A stretch of DNA of 64,000 nt, from the NCBI RefSeq assembly GCF_034424315.1, contig NZ_CP139972.1, forward strand, positions 4,278,001 through 4,342,000, in the 5' to 3' direction. This document shows, one piece after another, positions 16,914 to 26,105 of the stretch; within the stretch, counting starts at the first letter, position 1, and every line of letters begins with the position of its first letter. A model generated the notes under the pieces. That model saw nothing but the letters and a program-made list of their open reading frames with translations. It had not been told where the DNA came from and searched no databases. The DNA is from Chitinophaga sancti (lineage in GTDB: Bacteria > Bacteroidota > Bacteroidia > Chitinophagales > Chitinophagaceae). A program made the translations under genes and the position numbers.

Positions 16914-17957
16914 ATGAAAGGTACCATATCCGCCTTGCTTAGTTTAAGCCTCCTGTTAACTGCATTTGTGGCCTCCGCACAGTTCGTAAAATCAAAAGAC
17001 CTGGAGAAATTGAAGAAACGGACGAAAATTATCGTAGTAAAAGAAGTCCCTGATAAGAGTATTCTAAAACAACTACGTCGCCACAGCCACGCACAAGCAG
17101 AGGAGTATAAGCAAGCCATTAAACAGTTAAACCTGGATTTCCCTGAAGTGGTCAGACAATTCTGGAACGTGGATGGAGTCACAGCTATAATTGAACAGAG
17201 AACAGAAAAAGAAGTCGAAAAGCTGCGAAAGAAAAATGACAGAAGTACCATTGTAATGGACTGTCAATCGCTGCATGTGAAACCAAGTAAAAGTCATTAT
17301 GCCAAATCTGCACAAACATTTACATCTGACCTGGTGTGGAAAAGTGATTCGAAAGATTTGAGTGTGCCGGTCATTAACATGTACTTCATTGAAAATGATG
17401 TAACCAAGCCATTCTATATCCAGAACATGTCGGAACGCTTTCCGGATTTCCTGGATCTGGCAGTGGGCATCCGCCTATCCACCTATGTGTTTTCAGAACA
17501 TGTAGACGATAAGGCAGCGAAAGCCATGATGCAGTCTACCAGTAAGCACAATGCGATCTACCTGAAAGACAGAACATTGATCCTGTGCAACAACTGGCTG
17601 GATGATGATTTTGAAAAAGGGAAGGCAGGAACAGATTATCCCTATCCTATTAAGTATGTAAATTATGAAGATCTGGAGGGGCTTTTCAGAAAAGATGGTT
17701 TTACCGGAACAGTAATGGCCTATGTACCGGCAGGCGTGTTTTCTACATTTGATAAAAACAACCCGAGTATGGAAGTGCATGTTCCTGTAGTGATTGATCC
17801 TATTAATGGGATGCCGCTGTGCCACACAGATATCAGTGATGAAATGTTTCAGGCATGGGGCTACTCATTAATCCCTAAAATGGGGAAGTCGATCGTAGGC
17901 TTCAGAAAAATCCGCAACGAAGACATCCGGAACTTTGCAAAATCAATGAAAGAATAA
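16914..17957 (+). CDS. Exported hypothetical protein
   Basis: The ATG at 16914 opens a signal peptide (MKGTISALLSLSLLLTAF, cleavage after SAQ); a TTG 33 bp upstream overlaps the promoter and is rejected. The 347-residue mature protein is lysine-rich near the start, then mixed alpha/beta, with LIPKMGKSIVGFRKIRNED near the C-terminus. I recognise no domain or catalytic motif. It is monocistronic, with its own promoter and a very strong terminator, and is probably periplasmic. Confidence 0.8.
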   Translation: MKGTISALLSLSLLLTAFVASAQFVKSKDLEKLKKRTKIIVVKEVPDKSILKQLRRHSHAQAEEYKQAIKQLNLDFPEVVRQFWNVDGVTAIIEQRTEKEVEKLRKKNDRSTIVMDCQSLHVKPSKSHYAKSAQTFTSDLVWKSDSKDLSVPVINMYFIENDVTKPFYIQNMSERFPDFLDLAVGIRLSTYVFSEHVDDKAAKAMMQSTSKHNAIYLKDRTLILCNNWLDDDFEKGKAGTDYPYPIKYVNYEDLEGLFRKDGFTGTVMAYVPAGVFSTFDKNNPSMEVHVPVVIDPINGMPLCHTDISDEMFQAWGYSLIPKMGKSIVGFRKIRNEDIRNFAKSMKE

Positions 17958-17992
17958 AAGCGAAAGCCGCCCGTTCGGGCGGCTTTCGCTTT
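17957..17992. terminator. Strong bidirectional terminator
   Basis: GCGAAAGCCGCCC (17960-17972) pairs with GGGCGGCTTTCGC (17977-17989) around GTTC, extended by AAA/TTT. It sits between the convergent gene ending at 17957 and glyA ending at 18018 and can serve both. Confidence 0.92.
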
Positions 17993-18017
17993 ATAAACAT
18001 TTCAATTCACATCCAAC

Positions 18018-19295
18018 CTACAACTCAGGATACAGCGGGAACTGCTTCATAAAATCATTCACCGCACCTCTCACTGACGCAATCTTTGCCTCATTATCCG
18101 CATCCATCAACAACTCATCAATCCAGGATACCACCTGGCCCATATGCGCTTCCGTCATCCCTCTTGAAGTAATCGCTGGTACACCAACACGAATACCAGA
18201 AGTCACAAATGCAGACTTATCATCAAACGGCACCATATTCTTATTCACAGTAATATCCGCTTTCACCAACACCTGCTCTGCCTTTTTACCAGAAATATTC
18301 TTGTTACGCAGGTCAATCAGCATCAAGTGGTTATCAGTACCGCCAGATACAATCTGGTAGCCCTTATCCACCAATGCCTTAGACATTGCCTGGGCATTCT
18401 TAATAATCTGCTTAGCATATACTGTATAATCGTCAGACAAGATCTCAAAGAAAGAAACCGCCTTCGCAGCAATCACATGCTCCAACGGACCACCCTGAAT
18501 ACCAGGGAACACCGCTGTATCAATCAGGCTGCTCATCATACGGATCTCACCTTTCGGCGTCTTCAGGCCAAACGGATTTTCGAAATCTTTGCCCAGCATG
18601 ATCATACCACCACGAGGTCCACGCAGTGTTTTGTGGGTAGTAGTCGTTACAAAATGACAATGTTCAAACGGAGAGTTCAACAATCCTTTCGCAATCAAAC
18701 CAGCAGGATGAGCAATATCTGCCATCACAAAAGCACCTACCTGATCAGCGATCGCACGGATACGTTTGTAATCCCAGTCACGGCTGTAAGCAGAAGCACC
18801 ACAAATAATCACCTGTGGTTTCTCTTTCAGCGCAATCTCTTCCATTTTGTCATACTCGACCAGACCAGTTTCCTTGTTCACACCATAAGAGAATGGCTGA
18901 TACAGTTTACCGGAGAAGTTCACCGGGGAACCGTGTGTCAGGTGACCACCCATGCTCAGGTCCAGACCCAGGATCTTATCACCTGGTTTCAGGATCGCCA
19001 GCAATACAGCAGCATTTGCCTGCGCACCAGAGTGCGGCTGTACGTTTACATACTCAACACCAAAGATCTCTTTTGCCCTGTCAATAGCCAGCTGTTCACT
19101 CAAATCCACCACTTCACAGCCACCATAATATCTACGTCCGGGATAACCTTCTGCATATTTGTTAGTCAGTACAGTACCCATTGCCTGAATTACCTGCAAG
19201 CTGGTAAAGTTCTCTGATGCAATCAATTCTATACCATGACGCTGACGCTCCAGCTCCTGGCCGATGATATTAAATATTTGCTGATCTCTTTGCAT
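18018..19295 (-). CDS. glyA: Serine hydroxymethyltransferase
   Basis: The 425-residue cytoplasmic PLP enzyme interconverts serine and glycine and supplies one-carbon units to tetrahydrofolate. Visible are the N-terminal [26 protein letters not shown], the DIAHPAGL segment, and the PLP lysine in [15 protein letters not shown]. The length is standard. It is transcribed alone from the promoter at 19315-19343 and ends at the shared terminator. Confidence 0.98.
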   Translation of the reverse strand: MQRDQQIFNIIGQELERQRHGIELIASENFTSLQVIQAMGTVLTNKYAEGYPGRRYYGGCEVVDLSEQLAIDRAKEIFGVEYVNVQPHSGAQANAAVLLAILKPGDKILGLDLSMGGHLTHGSPVNFSGKLYQPFSYGVNKETGLVEYDKMEEIALKEKPQVIICGASAYSRDWDYKRIRAIADQVGAFVMADIAHPAGLIAKGLLNSPFEHCHFVTTTTHKTLRGPRGGMIMLGKDFENPFGLKTPKGEIRMMSSLIDTAVFPGIQGGPLEHVIAAKAVSFFEILSDDYTVYAKQIIKNAQAMSKALVDKGYQIVSGGTDNHLMLIDLRNKNISGKKAEQVLVKADITVNKNMVPFDDKSAFVTSGIRVGVPAITSRGMTEAHMGQVVSWIDELLMDADNEAKIASVRGAVNDFMKQFPLYPEL

Positions 19296-19314
19296 TTACA
19301 TTGAAAATTTGCGA

Positions 19315-19343
19315 CAAAGTTAATCGATTTTATGGATAGTCAA
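19315..19343 (-). promoter_or_regulatory. glyA promoter
   Basis: On the minus strand, TTG (19343-19341), 18 bp, then TAACTTTG (19322-19315) match the Bacteroidota -33/-7 pair. The -7 box is 19 bp before the glyA start codon, giving a very short leader. Confidence 0.65.
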
Positions 19344-19482
19344 TAGTTCAATTTTAACAATTACTAGAATTTTCTTCTATAAAAATTCATAATGACAGTT
19401 AATTCCACTGCCTACGTATTACATACCATGCATTCCTCCCTGTGTAGGGGCTTTTCCACTATTCTATTTATAAATTTTGTTC

Positions 19483-19490
19483 TACCTTCA
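19483..19490 (+). promoter_or_regulatory. Candidate -7 element
   Basis: TACCTTCA followed by CGCC lies 38 bp before the nucleotidyltransferase start. It resembles the elements at 13818, 22901 and 39394. No -33 box is evident. Confidence 0.4.
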
Positions 19491-19528
19491 CGCCCTCGGT
19501 AGACTAAAAAATCAAATCGCTGCGGTAC

Positions 19529-20521
19529 ATGAAGGCCATTATACCTGTAGCCGGTGCTGGCACCAAGCTACGTCCACATACATATACTCAGCCTAAAGCG
19601 TTAATCCCGCTCGCGGGCAAAACAATCCTCAGTATTATTATTGATCAGCTGGAGGAAGCAGGCATTACCGAATTCGTCTTCGTCATCGGTTACCTGGGAG
19701 AGAAAATCCAACATTATGTGCAGAAGAAATATCCTCACCTCACCTGTCACTTCGTACAGCAAAATCTACGTGAAGGTACCGGTCATGCCATCCTGTTGAC
19801 TAAAAATGTAGTGGGTGACGACGAAATACTCATCGTTCTCGGTGATACCATCTGTGAAGGTAATATCAGGGAACTCATCGCCTCTCCTGTCTCGCAACTG
19901 GGCCTGAAAAAAGTGGATGATCCCCGCAGTTTTGGAGTAGCCGAACTCAATGATGCCGGAGACATCGCGAGGGTGGTCGAAAAACCACAGATCCCGAAAT
20001 CAAACCTGGCCCTGGTAGGTATCTATAAAATTAAGGAAACCGACCAGCTCTATGATTGCCTGGAAAGGAACATGACAGAACATAAAAGGTCACACGATGA
20101 GTTTCAGCTCACAGATGCCCTGCAATGCATGATCGAACATGGTGTACAGTTTACCCCCTTCAAAGTGAGTAATTGGTTCGACTGCGGCCGCAAGGAAACC
20201 CTTTTGGAAACAAATGCTATCTTACTCAGTAAATATAAAGTACCCGCCAATCCGATCCTTCCATATGAGAATGCGATCATCATCCCTCCGGTAAGTATTG
20301 GCGAAGGATGTAATATTAAGAATTCTATCATCGGACCAAATGTTGCGATCGGAGATAATACGGTGATCAATTACTCTATCGTCAAGGACTCTATCATCGG
20401 TTCTTACAGTAACCTGTACGAAGTGGTGCTGAAATCTTCCCTGATCGGTAGCGATGCAAATATTCGCGGACTTAGCCAGAGTTTGAATATCGGCGATAAT
20501 ACAGAAATTGATCTGGGATGA
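19529..20521 (+). CDS. Sugar-1-phosphate nucleotidyltransferase
   Basis: The 330-residue protein has an N-terminal nucleotidyltransferase Rossmann-like domain (about 1-235; signature GAGTKLRPHTYTQPKALIPL and metal-binding LGDTICEG). A C-terminal left-handed beta-helix follows (about 250-330; repeats such as IGEGCNIKNSIIGPN). It joins an NTP to a sugar 1-phosphate to make an activated sugar. It resembles long glucose-1-phosphate thymidylyltransferase or GlmU-like proteins. No acetyltransferase His is clear, so the helix may be regulatory. It is monocistronic, so pathway context is missing. Confidence 0.88.
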   Translation: MKAIIPVAGAGTKLRPHTYTQPKALIPLAGKTILSIIIDQLEEAGITEFVFVIGYLGEKIQHYVQKKYPHLTCHFVQQNLREGTGHAILLTKNVVGDDEILIVLGDTICEGNIRELIASPVSQLGLKKVDDPRSFGVAELNDAGDIARVVEKPQIPKSNLALVGIYKIKETDQLYDCLERNMTEHKRSHDEFQLTDALQCMIEHGVQFTPFKVSNWFDCGRKETLLETNAILLSKYKVPANPILPYENAIIIPPVSIGEGCNIKNSIIGPNVAIGDNTVINYSIVKDSIIGSYSNLYEVVLKSSLIGSDANIRGLSQSLNIGDNTEIDLG

Positions 20522-20694
20522 AACATTCATTAAGCTATGGAGATTTTTTCACGGCTTAGGTTATTGTTCTTAAAACAGCGCACAACATTTTGATGCCTTT
20601 CGCTTAAGTTTAATACTTTTCGAATAATTCGGAAATAGCTCTCATATGATCCTCATCACATTCGGTTTAAATTAAGCTCCTTACATTTACGGTT

Positions 20695-21642
20695 ATGAAC
20701 CGTATATCTCAACTCTTTAATATAGAATACCCAATCATACAAGCAGGTATGATCTGGGCGAGTGGCTGGCGCCTTGCCAGTGCAGTGAGCAATGCCGGTG
20801 GCCTGGGGCTGCTCGGCGCAGGTAGTATGTACCCTGATGTATTGCAGGAACACATCACAAAATGTAAGCAGGCAACCGCTAAACCTTTCGGTGTAAATCT
20901 TCCTTTGCTCTACCCAAATATCGAAGAGCATATAAAAATCATCATTGCCAACAAAGTACCTATCGTATTCACTTCCGCAGGTAATCCAAAAACATGGACT
21001 TCCATCCTGAAAGCCGAAGGCATCAAGGTTGTCCATGTAGTGGCCAGCGCTGCCTTTGCACTCAAAAGCGAAGCTGCCGGCGTAGATGCGATCGTAGCAG
21101 AAGGTTTTGAAGCAGGTGGACACAATGGCAGGGAAGAAACCACTACCATGGTATTAATTCCCAGCGTATGCCAGGCGGTAAAAATCCCCGTGATCGCTGC
21201 CGGAGGTATTGCCACCGGCAGAGCCATGACAGCGGCTTTCGCCCTTGGTGCAAGTGGCGTACAGATAGGTAGTCGTTTCATAGCTACGCCAGAGGCTTCT
21301 TCACATGATCATTTTAAACAAGCCATCCTTGCCGCAAAAGAAGGTGATACCCTCCTTTCCATGAAGAAATTGACTCCAGTGCGATTACTGAAAAATGAAT
21401 TCTTCAACAATGTAAAAGCTGCTGAAGAAAATGGTGCGGACAATGAATCACTGAAAATCCTCTTAGGCAGAGGACGCGCTAAAAAAGGAATGTTTGAAGG
21501 AGATATGGCTGAAGGAGAACTGGAAGTAGGACAAGTGAGTGCGATCATTGATAAAATCATGCCTGCGGCAGATGTAGTTGCTGAGATATGGAACGAATTC
21601 CAGGCAACAAAAAAGGAACTGTATCTAAACTCTACCTGGTAG
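20695..21642 (+). CDS. Nitronate monooxygenase / FabK-like flavoprotein
   Basis: The 315-residue FMN TIM-barrel protein has the family signatures YPIIQAGMIWAS at the start, AEGFEAGGHNGREE in the middle, and PVIAAGGIATG with GVQIGSRF for FMN phosphate binding. Nitronate monooxygenases and enoyl-ACP reductase II (FabK) share this fold and cannot be separated safely by eye. The absence of neighbouring fatty-acid genes slightly favours a nitronate monooxygenase-like role. It is cytoplasmic and transcribed alone. Confidence 0.88.
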   Translation: MNRISQLFNIEYPIIQAGMIWASGWRLASAVSNAGGLGLLGAGSMYPDVLQEHITKCKQATAKPFGVNLPLLYPNIEEHIKIIIANKVPIVFTSAGNPKTWTSILKAEGIKVVHVVASAAFALKSEAAGVDAIVAEGFEAGGHNGREETTTMVLIPSVCQAVKIPVIAAGGIATGRAMTAAFALGASGVQIGSRFIATPEASSHDHFKQAILAAKEGDTLLSMKKLTPVRLLKNEFFNNVKAAEENGADNESLKILLGRGRAKKGMFEGDMAEGELEVGQVSAIIDKIMPAADVVAEIWNEFQATKKELYLNSTW

Positions 21643-21743
21643 AATTTCTTTTAAGCTTTTCTAATACTCTCCTACCGTGCCTTTTCTTCATTTGAATAAG
21701 AACTTCATCTGTAGAAAATATTTTCTTTGAATAAATTCTGATT

Positions 21744-21814
21744 AGAACTCATTTCATAATTACCATTTAAGTATTGATTATCAATTATAAAAACCTATTT
21801 ATGAAATGAGTTCT
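21744..21814. repeat. Perfect 16-bp inverted repeat element
   Basis: AGAACTCATTTCATAA (21744-21759) and TTATGAAATGAGTTCT (21799-21814) form a perfect inverted repeat 39 bp apart. One arm also occurs at 9-26. It sits in the 277-bp gap between convergent genes (20695-21642 and 21920-22750). There is no U-run, so it is not a typical terminator. Confidence 0.6.
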
Positions 21815-21919
21815 GGTATATCTCCTACATTAATACCTTTAGCTCCTGAATATACGCCGGGAAGCCTGCACCTGATTTTACTTTGCCTTGAGCGGAGTGA
21901 ATTTGTTGAATAGTAAACA

Positions 21920-22750
21920 TTAGTTGGGATGTATATACTTGGAAATAATATATGCCGTAAGAGGTTTTAATTTTTTATAATTTTTCACCGGATGATAACC
22001 ATCGGCTGTATAATACTCTAAAATATTATTTTCTTTATAATACCATACCCTGCCGATTGCATTCGTGGTAATCGTATCTGGGGTAGTTATCCTTCTAAAA
22101 TTCTCCATCTTTAGAGGATCATAAGCAATCGCTATTGTATCTCTGAATTGCTGATTACAGGAAACCGGCACATAATGATCTCCTGCCCAGTACATACAGC
22201 GCTCATGATAAGGCACAAAAATGATACTCCAAATTATATAACCAAAAGCACCTACTAAAATTAAAATTAGTAATAATGTAGCAGGCTTAATCTTTCCTGA
22301 TTTATAAGGCAGAGGTGGAATATCAATCCCCTTAATGGATTCAACTGCTACAGTTGGTTGTATCTCTTCCTCCACTTTCCCAAATTCAATATTATCGTAA
22401 TTTTTTCCATGCTCCCAGGGTCGTGGTTTAAAATCTATTAACCACGCTAACAATTCGATATTTACAGGTTTTGTACTCCTGACCTGACCTTTCAAAAAGT
22501 TCGCAAGTGGCTTAAACTTGTCCACCTCATGATTATTGATCGCAATCAAATAATCCTTTGCACTCTCCTGCTTTTCAAAAAAATCCCGCAACACTTTTTC
22601 ATCCTTAATAGTATGCCGCTCTTTACACACAGCATAACATTCATCCCTAAGACCTGCAGAAGTCGGCTGTATTAGCCTATTAGAAAGGACATTATCTGCC
22701 TTTTTTCTCTCGTAGTCTTTAAGAACCGCTGATTGATAATCGATAAACAT
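21920..22750 (-). CDS. Hypothetical single-pass membrane protein
   Basis: The 276-residue protein has no signal peptide. A helical, charged N-terminal domain of about 150 residues precedes one transmembrane segment (about 157-180, LLLILILVGAFGYIIWSIIF). The C-terminal domain is probably periplasmic and carries CMYWAGDHYVPVSC and a late LKPLTAYIISKYI. This tail pattern looks familiar from uncharacterised Bacteroidota proteins, but I know no function. The DNA is AT-rich compared with the housekeeping genes upstream. It marks the left edge of an accessory block. Confidence 0.75.
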   Translation of the reverse strand: MFIDYQSAVLKDYERKKADNVLSNRLIQPTSAGLRDECYAVCKERHTIKDEKVLRDFFEKQESAKDYLIAINNHEVDKFKPLANFLKGQVRSTKPVNIELLAWLIDFKPRPWEHGKNYDNIEFGKVEEEIQPTVAVESIKGIDIPPLPYKSGKIKPATLLLILILVGAFGYIIWSIIFVPYHERCMYWAGDHYVPVSCNQQFRDTIAIAYDPLKMENFRRITTPDTITTNAIGRVWYYKENNILEYYTADGYHPVKNYKKLKPLTAYIISKYIHPN

Positions 22751-22900
22751 ATTAAATAGGATAAAGATAAACTACAGAATAATCGAAATTTTACGGGAAA
22801 CCATAACGGAATAACAGGAATACCTCCGGATTTTCCTTCCCCCCATCAGAAAGATTAGAATTATCAGAACACTATACAAATCAACCACTTACACCACCCT

Positions 22901-22908
22901 ACCTTTAC
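22901..22908 (+). promoter_or_regulatory. Candidate -7 element of a structured transcript
   Basis: TACCTTTA followed by CCTTG resembles the -7 elements at 13818 and 39394. It would start a leader of about 220 nt that ends in the 52-codon gene at 23142. No -33 box is clear. Confidence 0.35.
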
Positions 22909-22919
22909 CTTGAATCAAT

Positions 22920-23141
22920 CGACACCGAATAGCTAACGGTCTACTGGCCAGGATTGATTCATCCCAGAGCAACAAAAGCGGGATCTGATAACCAGCACTG
23001 GGAAGCGATTAAAAGCTTCCGCTTTCAATGCTCAAAACTCCTTCCCAAAAAAGTAAGAAGCGCTTCTTACCTCTCACGCGGTCCAGGCCTTAGCCATGGT
23101 AATCGGACGCACCATTTCCAAACCGATTAAAACTTTTCACA
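22920..23141 (+). other. Structured leader RNA or ncRNA candidate
   Basis: No reading frame is convincing here, but several hairpins stand in a row: ACCG/CGGT near 22923-22940, GGAAGC/GCTTCC (23001-23006/23015-23020), and the palindrome GTAAGAAGCGCTTCTTAC (23053-23070). The next terminator on this strand is at 23313. It may be the 5' leader of the small peptide gene or an independent RNA. It does not match RNase P, tmRNA or SRP RNA signatures that I know. Confidence 0.4.
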
Positions 23142-23300
23142 ATGTTCTCAATGTTTATAGCATTGCTTTGGTCATTGGTATGTCCAAACCAGTCTAATAC
23201 TAACAATCAAAATAATTGTCCACAGCAGCAGGTGAGCACCATGGATACAGGCGGAGAAACGGGTCACGTTCCCCCTCATGCCCCCACTCACCCAAGATGA
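23142..23300 (+). CDS. Small exported-peptide gene (52 residues)
   Basis: The frame starts ATG at 23142 (alternative ATG at 23151) and ends TGA at 23300. The product opens with a short hydrophobic segment (MFSMFIALLWSLVC), then an Asn/Gln-rich stretch with a second Cys, then GETGHVPPHAPTHPR. This looks like a small secreted or membrane-anchored peptide. The context supports expression: a structured leader upstream, a 13-bp-stem terminator 12 bp downstream, and a sensor kinase gene next. I do not recognise a family. A non-coding RNA is the alternative. Confidence 0.5.
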   Translation: MFSMFIALLWSLVCPNQSNTNNQNNCPQQQVSTMDTGGETGHVPPHAPTHPR

Positions 23301-23312
23301 GTATAACAGTTA

Positions 23313-23346
23313 AAGTAAGGCAAGGTTGATCCTTGCCTTACTTTTT
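23313..23346 (+). terminator. Strong intrinsic terminator
   Basis: AAGTAAGGCAAGG (23313-23325) pairs perfectly with 23331-23343 around TTGAT, followed by TTT. It separates the small peptide gene from the sensor kinase. Confidence 0.92.
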
Positions 23347-23428
23347 CTCCTATACACCAATTTACGTTATACCGGAAAATCTCTATCTTTATTTAATCTG
23401 ATACCCCTACATTAAAGTTTAACTCTCA

Positions 23429-25078
23429 TTGAAGACACCTCTAATCCTCATCGCATGCCTTTTTGCATGTAACCAAAGGCAGGTATCCCCTCCTGTAGTG
23501 ACAAAAAATGCTGAATACAGCAAGGCTGATTCATTTTTGTACCGTCACCAGCGTGATTCGGCTTTTTATTATTTCAATAAGATCGTTTCCGGTTCAAAGG
23601 ACAGCCTGCTCATTGCCAGTTCATATAATAATATGGCCGTGATAGTGGCAGATGCCGGAGATTATTTTGGTAGCCAGGATTATCTGCTCCTTTCGCTACG
23701 CTACCTGGATGAGCGGCAGGAAAGTAATTTCTACTGCCTATCATCTGATTACAATGAACTGGGAGGTACCAGTTTGCGTTTAAAAAATTATGATGCTGCC
23801 CTGAATTATTATGACCTGGCCATAAAATACGCCCAGGACGACGTTTTTAAGCAGATCTTTCTGAATAATAAGGCTGTTGTGTACAAAGATCAGAAGAATT
23901 TCAGCGGGGCAATTGCTATTTATGATACCATTATTCATAAAACCGGCTCGGACAGAAAGGCTTATGCCATGATATTATCTAACAGGGCAAATGTCAGATG
24001 GCTCAAGGATTCCAGTTATAATGCTGCCCAGGAATTATCTACCGCTTTGCAGATCAGGACAGAAGTTCAAGACCCATGGGGTCAAAATGCCAGCTATGCG
24101 CATTTGTCAGATTATTATACCTCCTCCCACCCTGACTCAGCATTGATATATGCCAATAAAATGTATGCAAAGGCCAGGGAGCTTGATAGCCCGGATGATG
24201 AAGTACAGGCATTACAGAAATTAATCCGTCTCAGCCCACCCCAACACATCAAACCCTACTTTGCCAGATACCAATATTTAAGTGATAGTATCCAGACCGC
24301 CCGAAACACGGCTAAAAACCAATATGCACTCATCCGCTATGATGCTGAAAAGAATAAAGCCGAAAACCTGCGACTACAAAAAGACAATGCTAATAAAAGG
24401 CTACAGATCATCGAGCAACGGGTAATGATCTATAGTGCGATTGGCGCAGTTGTGCTGATTATATTCCTCTATTTGAAACGCAGGCAGCAACTGGCGCTGG
24501 AAGCAGAAAACCGCATCCGCAAGGACCGGTTGAAAACATCTCAAAAAATACATGATGTGGTGGCAAATGGCCTCTATCGCATGATGACGGAGATTGAATA
24601 CCAGTCAGCCATAGATAAGGAGGCACTACTTGATAAGATTGAAACGATGTACGAGCAGTCCCGGAATATTTCTTATGAACAACCAGCTGCAGTTGAAGAT
24701 TATCAGGCGGAAATAGCCCAATTACTGATGGCTTTTAGTACGGATAAAGTTAAGGTTATCATTGTAGGAAATTATAAAGAACTATGGAGCCAACTTAATA
24801 ATACTGTTAAAATAGAGGCAAAACACATCCTGCAGGAGCTAATGATAAACATGAAAAAGCATAGCCAGGCCAGCAATGTGGTGATCAAATTTGAACAACA
24901 GGATAATCAAATAAATATCCAGTATACAGATGATGGCGTCGGCCTTCCAGCTGATTATAAAATGGGAAATGGTTTGACCAGTACGGAAAACCGTATAAAG
25001 AATATTAATGGCAAGCTTATTTTTGCTACTAACACAAAAAAAGGTCTTAAAATACAGATTACGTTTCCATTCGTATGA
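23429..25078 (+). CDS. TPR-containing sensor histidine kinase lipoprotein
   Basis: The start is a TTG at 23429, because the signal peptide follows at once (lipobox FAC, Cys about residue 14). The 549-residue protein has periplasmic tetratricopeptide repeats (about 25-290, e.g. SSYNNMAVIVADAGDYFGSQ), a coiled coil, one transmembrane segment (about 335-352), and a cytoplasmic HisKA_3-like part with the phospho-His in SQKIHDVVANGLY. A GHKL ATPase domain ends it (IEAKHILQELMINMKKHSQA, DDGVGLPAD). It should sense an envelope signal and phosphorylate the regulator whose gene overlaps its end by 4 bp. Confidence 0.9.
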   Translation: MKTPLILIACLFACNQRQVSPPVVTKNAEYSKADSFLYRHQRDSAFYYFNKIVSGSKDSLLIASSYNNMAVIVADAGDYFGSQDYLLLSLRYLDERQESNFYCLSSDYNELGGTSLRLKNYDAALNYYDLAIKYAQDDVFKQIFLNNKAVVYKDQKNFSGAIAIYDTIIHKTGSDRKAYAMILSNRANVRWLKDSSYNAAQELSTALQIRTEVQDPWGQNASYAHLSDYYTSSHPDSALIYANKMYAKARELDSPDDEVQALQKLIRLSPPQHIKPYFARYQYLSDSIQTARNTAKNQYALIRYDAEKNKAENLRLQKDNANKRLQIIEQRVMIYSAIGAVVLIIFLYLKRRQQLALEAENRIRKDRLKTSQKIHDVVANGLYRMMTEIEYQSAIDKEALLDKIETMYEQSRNISYEQPAAVEDYQAEIAQLLMAFSTDKVKVIIVGNYKELWSQLNNTVKIEAKHILQELMINMKKHSQASNVVIKFEQQDNQINIQYTDDGVGLPADYKMGNGLTSTENRIKNINGKLIFATNTKKGLKIQITFPFV

Positions 25079-25749
25079 ATACAAAAATAAACAAAGTATT
25101 GATCGCTGAAGATCACGAAAGCATGAACATATCTGTTCAAAAAACGCTGGAAGAGATGGGAATACTACAGCCAGATTATGTTTACTATTGTGATGATGCA
25201 TTAGTACGGGTGCAAAATGCAATTACCCATCATCAATCATATGACCTCCTGATTACTGATTTATACTTTGAGGAAGATTCCCGTCCACAAAAATTATCTG
25301 GAGGCATGGCATTGATTTCTGCAGCACGTTTGATCCAACCGGATATAAGAATACTGGTATTTTCTGCGGAGAATAATCCTTCTAAAATTGAAATTCTCTT
25401 CAAAGAATTTAAAATTGATGGTTATGTTCGCAAAGCCAGAAATGATGCAAAGGAATTGAAATCGGCCATAGAAAGTATTGCTCAAAATCAGACTTATTTC
25501 CCCAGGCATCTCATGCAGGTTGTAAAGCAAAAGAATGCACATGATTTCACACAATATGACATAACTATTATATCTCTTTTGGCACAAGGCATACGACAAA
25601 ATCAAATACCGGAATACCTTCAGCAATATCAGATTAAACCATACGGTTTAAGTAGTATAGAAAAACGGCTGAAAGATATTAAAGACATATTGGGATTTTC
25701 TAAAAATGAGCAACTAGTCGCATATTGTAAGGATATAGGGGTTATATAA
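25075..25749 (+). CDS. Response regulator with divergent HTH output
   Basis: The 224-residue protein has a receiver domain (residues 1-about 130; acidic AEDHES, phospho-Asp in DLLITDLYFEED, Lys in GYVRKARND). The output region resembles a LuxR/FixJ helix-turn-helix (TIISLLAQGIRQNQIPEYLQ, then SIEKRLKDIKDILGFS) but with extra residues between the recognition helices. It is probably a DNA-binding activator. Its ATG overlaps the kinase stop (ATGA), so translation is coupled. The next operon has its own promoter at 25827 and is a natural candidate target. Confidence 0.88.
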   Translation: MNTKINKVLIAEDHESMNISVQKTLEEMGILQPDYVYYCDDALVRVQNAITHHQSYDLLITDLYFEEDSRPQKLSGGMALISAARLIQPDIRILVFSAENNPSKIEILFKEFKIDGYVRKARNDAKELKSAIESIAQNQTYFPRHLMQVVKQKNAHDFTQYDITIISLLAQGIRQNQIPEYLQQYQIKPYGLSSIEKRLKDIKDILGFSKNEQLVAYCKDIGVI

Positions 25750-25826
25750 ATAAGTCCTGGCATCACAAATTCAATGAAAAAATAATCAAATACGGTTTCC
25801 AGTAAAGTTAGTGAATCTCAAGGGTC

Positions 25827-25834
25827 TAATTTTG
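25827..25834 (+). promoter_or_regulatory. -7 promoter element, TAATTTTG
   Basis: An exact TAnnTTTG match lies 21 bp before the ATG at 25855. It is likely the promoter of the five-gene membrane operon. A TTAG at about 25808 is a poor -33 candidate, which would suit an activator-dependent promoter. Confidence 0.6.
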
Positions 25835-25854
25835 TTTCATAAATTATTACAATT

Positions 25855-26043
25855 ATGGATTATTATGTAAACAAAAACACGCACGAAGTTCACCAAAGTG
25901 ATTGTTCCTGGTTACCTGCACCTGAAAACCGTGAATACCTGGGCTCACATTCTTCTTGCAAAGAGGCTGTAAAAAAAGCCCAAAAAGATTATGAGAATGC
26001 CGATGGTTGCAAGCATTGTTCAGAGGAATGTAATACGAAATAA
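25855..26043 (+). CDS. Small Cys-rich (zinc-ribbon-like) protein
   Basis: The 62-residue soluble protein has VNKNTHEVHQSDCSWLPAPE, then a second Cys in SSCKEAVKKA, and a C-terminal CKHCSEEC. This arrangement of His and Cys suggests one bound zinc. Close relatives with the pattern EVH..C.WLP...NR..LG..SC.EAV occur in many bacteria as unannotated small proteins; I know no assigned function. It is the first gene after the -7 element at 25827, with the PLD-like gene two genes on. Confidence 0.75.
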   Translation: MDYYVNKNTHEVHQSDCSWLPAPENREYLGSHSSCKEAVKKAQKDYENADGCKHCSEECNTK

Positions 26044-26105
26044 TTCCTGCAATCTTAGGCATACAATCATCTAAACATCCCCCCTGCAATCTGGTGCCCT
26101 AAATA

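Noticed and set aside
18327..19217. 296-codon frame opposite glyA
   Set aside because: Antisense shadow of glyA; codon bias of the sense gene explains it.
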